Shown piece by piece: positions 1 to 11,889 of a DNA stretch of 64,000 nt. The position numbers and the translations under genes were made by a program. Origin of the DNA: Lepus europaeus (taxonomy: Eukaryota; Chordata; Mammalia; Lagomorpha; Leporidae); assembly GCF_033115175.1 (NCBI RefSeq), contig NC_084835.1, positions 58,634,448 through 58,698,447 of the forward strand, written 5' to 3'. The notes below the pieces were generated by a model. That model was not told the origin of the DNA. It made no database searches and saw only the letters and a list, made by a program, of their open reading frames with translations. How positions within the stretch are numbered: the first letter of the stretch is position 1; each line of letters begins with the position of its first letter.

Positions 1-98
1 ATGTGTCAGCTTTCATTGCAAACTCAAGAACTGTATGCAATCTGAAACACTGCTTATGCCCAATGGGGATCAGAAATCAAAACAGTCTATAGTCCATC

Positions 99-435
99 TT
101 TTTTTTTTTTTTTTTTTTTTTTTGACAGGCAGAGTAAGACAGACAGAGAGACAGAGAGAAAGGTCTTCCTTTGCCATTGGTTCACCCCCCAAAATGGCCA
201 CTACGGCAGGCGTGCTGCACCGATCCGGAGCCAGGAGCTAGGTGCTTCCTCCTGGTCTCCCATGCGGGAGCATGGCCCAAGCACTTGGGCCATCCTCCAC
301 TGCCTTCCCAGGCCACAGCAAAGGGCTGGACTGAAAGAGGAGCAACTGGGACAGAACCGGCGCTCCGACCGGGACTAGAACCCAAGGTGCCGGTGCCACA
401 GGCGGAGGATTAGCCTAGTGAGCTGCGGTGCCAGC
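99..435 (-). mobile_element. CSINE, young type, full length
   Basis: A T-tract and GACAGGCAGAGT mark the 3' end at the left; the head (reverse of GCACCGCAGCTCACTAGGC) is at the right. Flanked by a near-perfect TSD, CTATAGTCCATC at 87-98 and CTATGGTCCATC at 436-447. Confidence 0.92.
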
Positions 436-472
436 CTATGGTCCATCTTTACACATAAAAATGTCAACTACT

Positions 473-803
473 GGGGCCAGCGTTTGTGGCCCAGCAGGTT
501 AAGCCACCTGCAAAACCAGCATCCCATGTAGATGCCAGTACTGGTCCTGGCTGTCCCACTTAACAATCCAGCTCCCTGCTAATGTACCTGGGAAAACAGC
601 AGAAAATAGCCCCAAGTGCTTGGATCCCTGAACTCACATGTCCTCCTGGAAGAAGCTCCTGGCTCAGGCCTGGCCCAGCCCCAGCCGTTGTAGCCACTTG
701 GGGAGTGAACCAGTAGATGGAAGATCGATATCTCTCCCTCTCCCCACCCCCTTCTCTCACCCTTCCTCTATTACTGCCCTTCAAATAAATCTTAAAAAAC
801 AAA
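473..803 (+). mobile_element. CSINE, classic type
   Basis: Head GGGGCCAGCGTTTGTGGCCC, body, CT-rich segment and AAATAAATCTTAAAA tail. Short flanking repeat AACTAC on both sides. Confidence 0.9.
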
Positions 804-839
804 AAACTACCTGAAGATGACGGCAATTATGCCCAAAGG

Positions 840-3720
840 GGGGGGGGAACTTCACCAATTCAAATTTCTTAATTGAACATGTTAACTGTATAAGTAAAAG
901 TCAAGATTACCTATGAAAAACCCACCTAACAACAGAGGAGAACATGTCAAGTTAGATTTATGTCCCTCTAACCAAGCCTCTCAATAAGGACTACTCCCAG
1001 CTGACAGTTCAGAGTCCGAGCTCATTTTCCTTGTTAATAATGGGAAATTAGCAAGTTCTGATTACCATTAGCATTAAGAATAAGCAGATTTGACAAGAAA
1101 GGCCTTGGGAGAAAACATCTGGTCCACTTCTATGAGTCACATCAATTTTTTTTGAGAATCTGATGAAAGCTTTAAGTCTACCTCTCCCCCAAGAAACATA
1201 CACACAAAAAAATACTCTCCAGTTTTAAAGTCAATTTTGTGGGAGGAAATAGTGATATGTGGAGACTGGACTGGAAGGAGAGGTTGTATCATAGTCACCT
1301 ACCGCCCTCAGGAAGCTGGTGGCAGAAGACCTAATAAAATTTACTTTTACAGATCCTGGGAAAAGAGAAGTAATATAACTTAACCAAAAGTACTAGCCAC
1401 TGAGGTGTCAACACTCCCTTCCAAGGTATTTTTGTTTGCCACATGACTGATTGGTACTGGGGATGGGGTGGCAATTTGCAGTATGTAGACATGCTGCAGA
1501 TTCACACAATATTATGTTCCTATCCCACCCAATTTTCAAATACACCTCTGGAAATTCATATCTCCTTCCCAGGAACACATCTATTTTGTAAAACAGGAAA
1601 ATTGTCTTTCTTTCACAAAGGTAAGTTCATGAATACTGAAAATTATTCTACCAACAGGAACATCACTCACAATACTTAAATTACCAATACATCATCTATT
1701 AGTCAGCATTTATATGGACATTTGCAGATGACACAATGACTTGATTCTGCCTATATGCATAAATATTCTCTTTGCCCTTTTCTGGAAATGTATTATTCAG
1801 ATAATTCTTGTCTTATTTATCTTAAATCCAAATTTATTCATTATAAACAGGTACAAGCATCCAACTACTTCAGCACATCTTCCACTATGGTCTTGTCCAA
1901 ATATTTACATATTGAAATGAATTTCATTATAAAACTACTTCTTTATGTAATAGCTAGGGTGAAAAATTTGTATGCGTGTTGGTTGTAATTGTATATTTGA
2001 ATTTCATTTTGAAAATAGTAAAGGGGGCACTACAAAATACAGAATAACAAGGTAAGTGGGATGATACAATCAAAAACTACTTCACTAAATCAATAATCTG
2101 ACCACCAGCTGCCCCAGGTCCGGGGAGGTAAGGTGGGTAAACCCACCCCAGACTCTGGCCCCCATACCTGGAGCAGGGGCCTGTCCTCACCAGTTTTTGA
2201 AGCAGAGCTGTGATGAACATCTTTGAGGAAATGTCTTTGGAATGCTCCCAGTATTTCCTGGGGAGAAATTTCTAGCAGATTGCTCTTTGCCAGAAGGCCC
2301 TCCAGGAAGGCCGGAGCCCTCCGCAGTGCATTCACCGCAAGAAGGCCCTCACCAGATGCCAGCACCATGGTACTGGACTCCTAGCCTCCTGAACTGCCAT
2401 GGGCATCCTGTCTGGAACTGCACTCTATGTGTATTTCAGCTGAGAGAGAAATGTCATCTTAAAACTATATTCAGTCTTTGAGTCCACAAACAAGGTACAT
2501 CATCCCATTTATTATTGCTTTCAATTATCTCATCAATACACTGTGGTTTTAATGTAAAAAATTAATATTTTTGCAATGCTTAGGTGTTTAAAACATTAAC
2601 AAGTAAGTCATTATTATAAAAGGAAACAGTAACTGGGACAGGGTTCTAAGAGGTCTTTCCAGAATGGCCAGGTTCTATTTCCCACCCTGAATGGTCATTA
2701 CATCAGTATTTACTTTTGATGATTCTTTGAACTGCTCATATTTTTCCTTTATACAAAACAACAAATATGTTTTAGAAAAAAGATGATCCTGGATATAACT
2801 TAAAAAAAGACTGAAAAATGTGAAAAGCAATTTTGATAAGAAAGTGAGCAACTGAAGCAATTTGCCCAAGAAACCACTACTTATGTTTGGAGAATTTCTA
2901 AAACTTAACCCCTACAAAATGAAGAAAATCTTGTCATTTGCCGAATGTAAACACACTGTTGTTTAACACTTAGGAAACAATTATTGAAATAGTCCATGTT
3001 AAGATTACCTGGGAAACTATGCTAGTCACTAATCACAATGTGTTAACATATACTTAATCTGTTTAACATATACTTCCTACATAAGTATCACTGTTTATAA
3101 TATTCCATATAAAACACAAAAATCACCACAATATAGCTAACACTGACTTGCACTTTAACTGAAAAAAAATTTCCAATTACAAAAACGCTTTAGTAGTGAC
3201 AATACTACCTGCCACTAACTATCCTAACCTAAATTGTCTACAACCATCACTGTAATTAAACCAATAGCCTACTCCCAGCCTCAAATTCTTAAAACCAAAC
3301 AGAAATGCAACATATACAAATGTGGCCTCTTAGTAAAAAGTTAGGACATTTAGTTTGAAAAAGTAGAACTTGAGATTTCAAAAATGTGTATTAGGACAGT
3401 TCACCCAGGTGGCCCAACTGGGACCAGCCTCTTAGCTTCAAAATATTTCTGCAACATGAAATTGCCTTTATATTCAGTTTGTCTACCTAAAATTCTATGC
3501 ATTCAGAACAGTGCTGTACTTTAAATGTAGAGCTTTTACAGTCTACAAATTGCACAATGCTAAAGGAAAACCTATTAAGCTAAAAGAGCTAAAAAAGGAA
3601 CCACTCCAAGTTTTTAAAAACTTATCATTATTCATATTTTGCTGTGAATTATTGATAAACGTTTTCTTGAAATGCCAGAGTTCAACTGAAAAGAGAATCA
3701 ACTGAGGGTTGTGAGGGACA
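840..3720. other. AT-rich intronic DNA, no gene seen
   Basis: Mostly unique AT-rich VAPA intron sequence. About 2200-2380 resembles an antisense fragment of an old L1 3' region (the 'gatgaacatcttt' and 'gagaaatttctag' stretches), but divergence is high. No open frame looks coding. A G-run (838-848) marks the left edge. Confidence 0.6.
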
Positions 3721-3724
3721 GTAC

Positions 3725-3985
3725 AGTTGGCTTGTTCCCATTTTATTATGAAGAATTTCACACACAGAAGTTGAAGCAGTCGCTGAGTGCTAATGCTCCT
3801 CTTCACCCAGATTCTACAATCAACATTTTGTTGTGTTTGAAACACATCTCTCCACTTCATTTTTGATGTTTTTGAAAGCTGAAGGTATCTGTACCCTCAC
3901 TTTTAACCATCCCAGGGTGCTTATTATTAGCTTTAAGTGTTTACTGAGTCATATTTTAGCAGTAATATATAGTACGGAGGACTTC
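3725..3985 (-). mobile_element. L1M-type remnant (antisense)
   Basis: The stretch around CACCCAGATTCTACAATCAA and CATTTTGTTGTGTTTG resembles the 3' region of old mammalian L1M elements in reverse orientation. Heavily diverged, no coding capacity. Confidence 0.6.
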
Positions 3986-4181
3986 AGAAATAGTAAAGGC
4001 CCCTCAGATACACTTTAGAACTATTCATTCATCAACTCTCTGAAACCCATGTAGGCTAGCCACTCAGAAACCTGTTTGGAAGCAGCGGTTCATGGATCTC
4101 TAGCATTCCTGCGTATCTTTCAAGCAGAGGCACTGCGATCTTTTACAGAGACTTAGGATGTGTTAAACAATGAACAGTCTT

Positions 4182-4240
4182 TTTTCTTTTTTTGACAGGC
4201 AGAGTGGACAGTGAGAGAGACAGAGAGAAAGGTCTTCCTT
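4182..4240 (-). mobile_element. CSINE, young type, severely 5'-truncated (59 bp)
   Basis: Only the 3' tail of a young C repeat is present (T-tract, GACAGGCAGAGTGGACAGTG, through GGTCTTCCTT). It is bounded by a perfect 16-bp TSD, AACAATGAACAGTCTT, at 4166-4181 and 4241-4256, so this is a complete truncated insertion and not a later deletion. Confidence 0.93.
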
Positions 4241-4272
4241 AACAATGAACAGTCTTAAAAGATACTATCTCC

Positions 4273-4552
4273 CAGGGCTAGCGCTGTGGTGCAGTGGTTT
4301 TAAGCCACAGTCTGCAGCACCAGAATCCCATACAGGCACCAGTTTGAGTCACAGCTGCTCCACTTCCGATCCAGTTCCCTGCTAGTGTGCCTGGCAAGGC
4401 AGCGGAAGATGGCCCAGATCTTTGAGCCCCTATACCCATGTGGCTCCTCCTGTCTCTGGATTGGTTCAGCTCCAGCCAATGCAGCCATCTGGGGGTGAAG
4501 ACCTCTCTATCTCTGTCTCTGATTCTTTTGGATAAATAAGTCTTAAAAAAAA
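4273..4552 (+). mobile_element. CSINE, classic type
   Basis: Head GGGCTAGCGCTGTGGTGCAG, CT-rich region, tail GATAAATAAGTCTTAAAAAA. Missing part of the usual body (shorter than its neighbours). Confidence 0.88.
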
Positions 4553-4645
4553 TTTAAAATCTGGTAGGTTATGAACACATTTTAAAAAATGCCTCCCTCC
4601 TGAGGACAGGTGTGTTTAGTGTCCAGTATAATAAAGATAAATTCG

Positions 4646-4968
4646 AGGCCGGCACTGTGGCATAGCAGGCAAAGCCACCTCCTGCAGTGCTGCATCCCAT
4701 ATGGGCACTGGTTCTAGTCCCAGTTGCTCCACTTCAGATTCAGCTCTCTGCTATGGCCTGGGAAAGCAGTAGAAGATGGCCCAAGTCCTTGGGCCCTGCA
4801 CCCACATGGGAGACCCAGAGGAGGCTTCTGGCTTCGGACTGGCACAGCTCTGGCTGTTATGGCCATTTAAGGAGTGAGCCAGTGGATGGAAGACCTCTCT
4901 CTCTCTGCCTATCTGTAACTCTGCCTTTCAAATAAATAAATCTTAAAAAAATAAAATAAAATAAAATT
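4646..4968 (+). mobile_element. CSINE, classic type
   Basis: Head GGCCGGCACTGTGGCATAGC through CAAATAAATAAATCTTAAAA, followed by an (AAAAT)n tail. Confidence 0.92.
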
Positions 4969-5293
4969 CTTCTTCTGGAACAAAGGTCAGGTAAATTAAA
5001 CTATGAAAGATTCAAGTTCTCTAATCTCAGGCTCTCTCAACTATGACATAAACCCACTAATGTGGGTAGTAGCATCCACCTGAACCCATATTACCATCAT
5101 GGAATTCGAAGAGAATGAGTAAAACCTACACAAGGATAAAGCTCACAATGCTCTGCAAGTCTCATGAATAATGAAGTCCCTTCAGCCTCAAATTCAAGCA
5201 TCCTGGGTCTTCAACCAACATCTATAAAATTGCAGCAGGCTGAATTTTTAATCCCTTCACAGTTTTTGACAAGGTCTTTAAAAGTTCTTGGAT

Positions 5294-5615
5294 GGGGCCA
5301 AGGCTGTGGCATAGTAGACTTCGCCTCCACCTGAGGCGCCAGCATCCCACATGGGCGCTGGTTGGTGTCCCAGCTGTTCCTCTTCCAATCCAGCTCTCTG
5401 CTTATGGCCTGGGAAAGCAGAAGATAACAACTACTTGAGCCTCTGCACCCACAGTGGAGACCTAGAAAAAGCTCCTGGTTCCTGGCTCCTGACTTCGGAT
5501 CGGCCCAGCTCTGGCAGCAGCCGCCGTTCTGGGGAGTGAACCAGCAGATGGAAGACCTCTCTTCCTCTTCATGTCAGTGTTAACACTGCCTCTCAAATAA
5601 CTAAATCGTTTACAA
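5294..5615 (+). mobile_element. CSINE, classic type
   Basis: Head GGGGCCAAGGCTGTGGCATA, diverged body and tail. TSD AAAAGTTCTTGG at 5280-5291 and 5616-5627. Confidence 0.9.
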
Positions 5616-5689
5616 AAAAGTTCTTGGCTATGAAATAGGTGGAGACTATGTTATTGACTCCTGGATGAATCTTTGAGGAGAAACATAGC

Positions 5690-5890
5690 TGACCATACAA
5701 TTCACTTGGAACACAACTTATACTAATCTCACTTCTCATTTTATTATATTTATGTATATGTCTAATCTCAACCTACTAAACTATAAGCTCCTGCAAAGAA
5801 ATATTCAATGCATCCCTGATTAAACTGGAGTAATAAACAAGTCAAAGCCGCTGATCAAAACACACATTTGTTAAGTAAATGTAAGTATGG
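5690..5890 (+). mobile_element. L2 3' end remnant
   Basis: The run from TTTATTATATTTATGTATAT through CTATAAGCTCCTGCAA to TTGTTAAGTAAATG resembles the 3' terminus of LINE-2, strongly diverged. Confidence 0.5.
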
Positions 5891-6232
5891 CTGAATGGTT
5901 CCCTGAATTTTTTTCGATCAATGAACGACAGAAGTATTAGAAGCACGCATGTTTTCTTTAAAATTCTGTGACCCTTAAGTCTCCAAAAATCGTTTGTTCA
6001 AACCATTACATTTCTTTAACCTTCCTTCTATCTACTGAAAAGGTTAAATACTAATGAGGAAGACTGGGTATGCCACACAAATATGTAAATACTGTAGCAG
6101 CTCCTTCAGGGTTTCCACATGTTTTGGAGAATTAAGCCATAGCACCAATTAAAGTCTCCCAGTTACATAAGGATTATGCTGCTAAATGAGTACAGTCAAC
6201 TTTGAATAATCATGTATATTAAACATATCCTG

Positions 6233-6528
6233 GGGCCGGCGCTGTGGCGCCATGGCCTAAAGCCCTGGCCTGAAGCGCTGGCATCCCATATGGACGCTGC
6301 TGGTTCTAGCCCCGGCTGCTCCTCTTCCAAACCAGCTCTCTGCTATGGCTTGGGAAAGCAGTAGAAGATAGCCCAAGTCCTTGGGCCACTACACCCACGT
6401 GGGAGACCCGGAAGAAGCACCGGCCATTGCAGCCACCTGGGGAGTGAACCAGCGGATGGAAGACCTCTCTGTCTCTACCTCTCTCTTTCAAATAAATAAA
6501 ATAAATCTTTAAAAGAAATTTTAAAAAA
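6233..6528 (+). mobile_element. CSINE, classic type
   Basis: Head GGGGCCGGCGCTGTGGCGCC, tail AAATAAATAAAATAAATCTT. TSD TAAACATATCCTG at 6220-6232 and 6529-6541, perfect over 13 bp. Confidence 0.94.
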
Positions 6529-6648
6529 TAAACATATCCTGTAGAGTATATGGAATATCTACTAAGAATTTCTACATTAATAGTAGCAATAGCAGTAACA
6601 GACAAATGATCTTACAACACCTAGTGTTTACTAGGCAATCATTTATCA

Positions 6649-6985
6649 GGAGCCAGCGCTGTGGAACAGCAAGTTAAATCCCTGGCCTGAAGCATCAGTA
6701 TCCCACATGGGCGCCTGTTCAAGACCCAGCTGCTCCACTTCCGATCCAGCTCCCTGCTGTGGCCTGGGAAGGCAGTGGAAGATGGCCCAAGTCCTTGGGC
6801 CCCTGCACTCATGTGGGAGACCCAGAGCAAGCTCCTGGCTTCGGATCAGCACAGCTCAGGCCGTTGCAACCAATTGGGGAGTGAACCATCGGCTGAAGAC
6901 CTCTTTCTCTCTCTCTCTGCCTCTCCTCTCTCTGTGTAACTCTGACTTTTGGGTAAATAAATCTTTAAAAAAAAATAATAACTGT
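6649..6985 (+). mobile_element. CSINE, classic type
   Basis: Head GGAGCCAGCGCTGTGGAACA, CT-rich region at about 6900-6940, tail GGTAAATAAATCTTTAAAAA. Confidence 0.92.
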
Positions 6986-6994
6986 ATAAAGTAT

Positions 6995-7155
6995 GGCACT
7001 TAACTCTCACAACAAGTACAAAAAAATTACCCCCATTTTAAAGGTTATTCAACTAAGGTTCAGAGACACTGAACACTTGCCCCAGGTCGTACAATGACAA
7101 AGTAATAGAAGTGGGAAATCAAACCAGGTCTGACTTCAGGGTCTGAACTCTCATG
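6995..7155 (-). mobile_element. MIR (antisense)
   Basis: CCCATTTTAAAGGTTATTCA, GGTTCAGAGACACTGA and CACTTGCCCCAGGTCGTACA follow the reverse complement of the MIR consensus core. Confidence 0.8.
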
Positions 7156-7474
7156 AAGTCCTCTACACGTTTTACAAAAGCTATACTCACATTTAATTCC
7201 AAGTAGATTTCTGTAGCATTAAAGCATGAAAGTGCAAATTAGTAATATGTGAAAAAGTTTTTTTTTAATGGGTATTCAATGTCCTTTGGCACCACAGGTT
7301 AACAGTATTTCCTGAAACAGGTACCAAACACTAGAAAAATATTTTAAGTATTTTATAACCAAGAAAGCCCTACATTTTTTTAACTAATTTTTAAAAAGAA
7401 GCTTCCTTATTTACTTCATATATATATATATTTTTTTTTCCCAAACACACTGAAACATCAGACTTTATATTTAA

Positions 7475-7575
7475 GTTACACAAAGACTGGGTCTTTGGTT
7501 TGCTGCTATAACCCCAGAAGCTAGAACAATGGTTGGCACAGTAGGTACTAGATAAATATTACTGTACAAAACTGT
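7475..7575 (+). mobile_element. L2 3' end
   Basis: ACTGGGTCTTTGGTTTGCTG, CCCCAGAAGCTAGAACAATG, GGCACAGTAGGTACTAGATA follow the LINE-2 3' consensus in order. Confidence 0.75.
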
Positions 7576-7785
7576 ACAAATACCATGAAACATCTCCCCA
7601 ATCCACTTAGTACAGCAGTATATTGTTACTTTTTAAAAATTAGTTTTCCCAAACTAGTCCTAAAATGATAGGTAGAATAAATTACCAATGGGAAGGGAAC
7701 ATGTCTTTGTTTAGTAGCACCTTCACATAGTACAGTGTAGTTCCATCCTCATCTGTCACCTTTACACAAAAAAGCACTTCCATCA

Positions 7786-8047
7786 GGAGCAGGCTTACCA
7801 TATGTACATCATACACTGTAGGGCCTGGATTCAATTCCCAGCCTTCATTCCTGACTCCAACTTCCTAGGAGGGACCAGTGATGTCCCGGTAACTGGGTTC
7901 CTGCCACTCACGTTTGACATCTGTACTGCATCCTTGGCTCCAGCTTCAGCCCTGGCCATTGTTGGTATCTGAGGAATGAACAGGCAAATCCGGCAAATGG
8001 GGGCAACCTAGCTTGCTCTCTCTGCCTCGCAAACAAAATTTTTTTAA
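7786..8047 (+). mobile_element. CSINE, old type
   Basis: Diverged copy with GGAGCAGGCTTACCATATGT head, AACTGGGTTCCTGCCACTCA in the middle and a weak tail. Confidence 0.75.
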
Positions 8048-8072
8048 GAAACTAAGTTAAAAGTCAAGACAG

Positions 8073-8415
8073 CCGGCGCCGTGGCTCAACAGGCTAATCC
8101 TCCGCCTTGCGGCGCCGGCACACCGGGTTCTAGTCCCGGTCGGGGCACCGATCCTGTCCCGGTTGCCCCTCTTCCAGGCCAGCTCTCTGCTGTGGCCAGG
8201 GAGTGCAGTGGAGGATGGCCCAAGTGTTTGGGCTCTGCACCCCATGGGAGACCAGGAGAAGCACCTGGCTCCTGCCATCGGAACAGCGCGGTGCGCCGGC
8301 CGCAGAGCGCTACCGCGGCGGCCATTGGAGGGTGAACCAACGGCAAAGGAAGACCTTTCTCTCTGTCTCTCTCTCTCTCTCTCACTGTCCACTCTGCCTG
8401 TCAAAAAAAAAAAAA
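8073..8415 (+). mobile_element. CSINE, young type, full length
   Basis: Head CCGGCGCCGTGGCTCAACAG, B-box-like GGTTCTAGTCC, 3' end CTGCCTGTC plus A-tract. TSD AAAAGTCAAGACAG at 8059-8072 and 8416-8429, perfect over 14 bp. Confidence 0.96.
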
Positions 8416-8559
8416 AAAAGTCAAGACAGTTATTCTCTTCATTCCTTTGACACCTTTTAGAGGCAGAGAAGGGCAAGTTTCTGTTACTCATGTTTACTAT
8501 GACTTTTTTGACAAAGCATAATGTAGTTGCTGAATTAGTGACTTAAGATCTAAAGTCAT

Positions 8560-8856
8560 GGGGCCGGCACCGTGGAATAGAAGGTTAAATGTCTGTGGTG
8601 CTGGCATCCCATGTGGGCACAGGTTCGAGTCTCAGCTCCCTGCTAACGCGCCCAGAAAAGCAGTGGAAGATGGCTCAAGTACCTGGGCCCCTACACCCAC
8701 GTGGGAGACCAGTTAAGAAGCTCCTGGATCCTGGGGTCGGCCTGGCCCAGCCCAGGTAGTTACAGCCATTTGGGGAGTGAATCAATGATGGAAGATCTCT
8801 AATTTTGACTTTCAGATAAATACATAAATCTTTAAAAAGTAATAAAAAATAAAAAG
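8560..8856 (+). mobile_element. CSINE, classic type
   Basis: Head GGGGCCGGCACCGTGGAATA, tail GATAAATACATAAATCTTTA; the CT-rich segment is nearly lost. Confidence 0.9.
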
Positions 8857-8859
8857 AAA

Positions 8860-9680
8860 TCTGGCAAGTTATTTTACAAACTGATACTATTAAGGCCCTC
8901 TTAGATTAACAACTCATTTTTAATTAATATCTCTATTTTTTTTATGGTCATTCCACTAACATCCTTAAAAGACTGAAATACATGTAACTAAACTTTTCAT
9001 TCCTTTAAACCTGAATTTTGAAAGCAGTATCAAATATTCATGATAACCCTAGCTATTTAAAACATCACAAATGCCAATCAAAAAAGGTGAAGCAAGCTAT
9101 ACTAATGAGGCCTATGTCATGAAAAAATAACATCTTTATGGATGTTTCTTTTATAAAAATTTAAGAAACTGATATACATTTTTATAAAGTGAAAATGTGT
9201 GCTACAAATCCATAAAGTTAAACATATTTTCAAAAATTATGAATTCAAATCCTTTTTAAGCAAGGAATTTTTTTTCATTATCAAGAAAACCTTAAAGATT
9301 CCATTATAAAAATAAAAGCAATTTTTGTGGCAGAAGAAATTAAGTGCAAGCGGCCTCACAACAGGCTGCATTCAAGAGAAAGTTTTAATTCCCTGAGACC
9401 AGAAGATTCCTGTGCCTATACTTTCTTTCCCTTGGTCTTTCCTCTCTCAACTGGTTGCTTCAGCTTGCAGTGACCCAAATTAACCACTGCTTGTTTCCAA
9501 GTCTGCATAATTTTAATGGAGTAAAATCTATCACCTATTTAAAGGCAAAGCATCAAAAGTTTGACTGTTCAGTCACCAGCAAATATCCTGCCTGCCCTTA
9601 GGTCTAGAGTATACAGTCTCTTCTTGTGAGCCCAGCTATTCTTCATCTGTTGTGCCACTGACACTGCTTATAGAATCATA
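8860..9680. other. AT-rich intronic DNA, nothing recognised
   Basis: Low-GC sequence without repeat signatures I can name and without a plausible coding frame. Confidence 0.6.
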
Positions 9681-9682
9681 CT

Positions 9683-9735
9683 TCAAAAGTTCATGGAAAA
9701 TCCATTAAATAAGTTTATTTTAGTTCAAGGATGTG
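9683..9735 (+). mobile_element. Mariner-type MITE terminal fragment
   Basis: CTTCAAAAGTTCATGGAAAA followed by ATTAAATAAGTTTATTTTAG matches the terminal arm of the palindromic elements at 30785 and 48128. Only one arm is present. Confidence 0.55.
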
Positions 9736-9756
9736 AAATCCACACATACCAGTACA

Positions 9757-9990
9757 AGTGTCCTTCAGTATCTGGGGAGGATTGGTTCCAGGGCACCCAG
9801 AGATACCAAATCCATGGATGTTCAAGTCCTTTATATGAAGTGTGGCAGTATTTGCAAACGGCCTATTCACATCCTCCTGTATACTTTAAATCATCTCTAA
9901 GCGACTTACATTACCCAACAGACAACACACACAGTATGTATGCTGTATTGTTTACAGAAGAACGGTGAGAAAGTCTGTACCTGTTCTGTA
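9757..9990 (+). mobile_element. Tigger/MER2-type DNA transposon, left part
   Basis: CAGTATCTGGGGAGGATTGG, GATACCAAATCCATGGATGT, TCAAGTCCTTTATATGAAGT and TTTAAATCATCTCTAAGCGA follow, in order, a pogo/Tigger-related mammalian DNA transposon end. Family assigned from memory. Confidence 0.65.
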
Positions 9991-9991
9991 T

Positions 9992-11492
9992 AGACACACA
10001 TTTCTTTTTTGTTGAATACATGGGTGGAAAATTCACAGATACAGAGCATCTAGTGCATCTCTGTAGTAAACTCTTTAGTGATTTTATTATTCATAATTAA
10101 ATATACATACATATATTTACTTAAGCAAGATTGGACTTCATAATTACTGAAAACATGATCAGTTTTATCATTCTGTGACACACATTTCACTTTATAAAAA
10201 TAATCTAGGCCAGGGGCCACTGAACAAATCAGCATTATCTGGTGCTTAACAACCTACTTGTGTCTTTGATATAATTCTCAGAGAAATAAATACTACCATA
10301 CAAATCTATCACACCTCTCAAAAGGGACATCAACTGATACAAACAATAAGAGCACAATGAGAACACATTTATCTACTTATGATTTGTTACAAAGTAATTA
10401 TAAATTATTTACTGCTAAACCATGATACAGGAACTGTCACCAAGTTTATCACCCTGAATAAAAGAAGAGTCTTCAAAGATTCGTTATGTTTATTCATTTG
10501 TTCAGAAGTAGCTTTGTAATGGGAACCCACCTGCCAGAGTCAACTATGTGGGTATTACGCAAGGAGGCTGATTGAAGCAACAGAAAGTTTTGAAAGTATG
10601 AGGATTACATAAATTATTTCGAAACAATAATCTCAGGCTATAAGAATCAATAACAAGGGTAAGCCTGGACAGATGTCCTTGCAGAAGTACCTTCTGTGTA
10701 AGGATGTGGTGGCCTCTGTGCAAGGCTGTGGTCTGACAGTCTCCTGAGATAGTTATGATCATTATAAACATGAGATTCCCTCCACCATAATTTTATAGCT
10801 TTTTGGGGAGAGGTGGAAGTGGGGGGTATTTAGGGGTTTGACAAATTAAGTCCATTTTGATTCTGACAACTTTCACAAATGGGTATAAACATTAGACTTG
10901 TTTTCTATTTATCTTTATACAAGTATATCTATCACAAAAAAGACTTGGAATGTGCAGAAAGGTTTGTATTATCAATAGCAAAAAATAAACACACAGGAGG
11001 GATGAATAAAAGTCTTTGATCTAATCTCCCAAAGGATCATTTGATAACTAAGATTTTCTTTTATTATAAAAGGCACTGCATAGTCATAGCAGAATCTTGA
11101 GAAACACAGAAGACTAAAAAATAGAAAAACAAACACTCTAATCCTAAAGTAGAACTAAATTCTGCCAATATTATTTTCTTTCCAACTTTTTCTCCATATA
11201 TTACCATAATGGGCTCATATTTATGCAACTTTGGGAGATAAAGCTGTCACCACCAATCACTAAAGTAGAACAAGAGACGTTATCTATACTTGATGTGACA
11301 CAATACCATCCATCAAGTAGCTCCGCCATAAAATACTGAAACCTAAATCTAATCAAGCCCTTTAAATCCAACCAATGTATAACATGTATTAGACACACCT
11401 AGAATATGGAGCACCCTACTAGACAACCAATATGGTCTTTTCAACAAATCAATGGTTTGACAAAAAGAAAAATGGATGAGAAGAGGTACTAT
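9992..11492. other. AT-rich intronic DNA, nothing recognised
   Basis: Low-GC intronic sequence. Short open frames are random in composition. No repeat family could be assigned. Confidence 0.55.
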
Positions 11493-11503
11493 TTAAGACT
11501 CAT

Positions 11504-11880
11504 GGCCGGCGCCGCGGCTCACTAGGCTAATCCTCCGCCTTGCAGCGCCAGCACACCGGGTTCTAGTCACAGTCGGGGCACCGGATTCTGTCCCGGTTGC
11601 CCCTCTTCCAGGCCAGCTCTCTGCTGTGGCCAGGGAGTGCAGTGGAGGATGGCCCAAATGCTTGGGCCCTGCACCCGCATGGGAGACCAAGAGAAGCACC
11701 TGGCTCCTGCCATCGGATCAGCGCGGTGCCCTGGCCGCAGCGCACCAGCCGCGGCGGCCATTGGAGAGTGAACCAACGGCAAAGGAAGACCTTTCTCTCT
11801 GTCTGTCTCTCTCACTGTCCACTCTGCCTGTCAAAAAATAAAAATAAATAAATAAATAATAAAAAAATAAATAAAATAAA
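11504..11880 (+). mobile_element. CSINE, young type, full length
   Basis: Head GGCCGGCGCCGCGGCTCACT, 3' end CTGCCTGTC, then a long AAATA-rich tail. TSD TAAGACTCA at 11494-11502 and 11881-11889. Confidence 0.95.
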
Positions 11881-11889
11881 TAAGACTCA

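Noticed and set aside
8057..8491. Open frames of 80-150 codons in young C repeats (for example 8057-8491, 12846-13311, 23401-23847, 44927-45493, 51228-51659)
   Set aside because: They recur at every young copy with the same peptide text (GATGT...RCAGAARRRIS, GRPGEAPGS), so they are translations of a GC-rich SINE and not genes.
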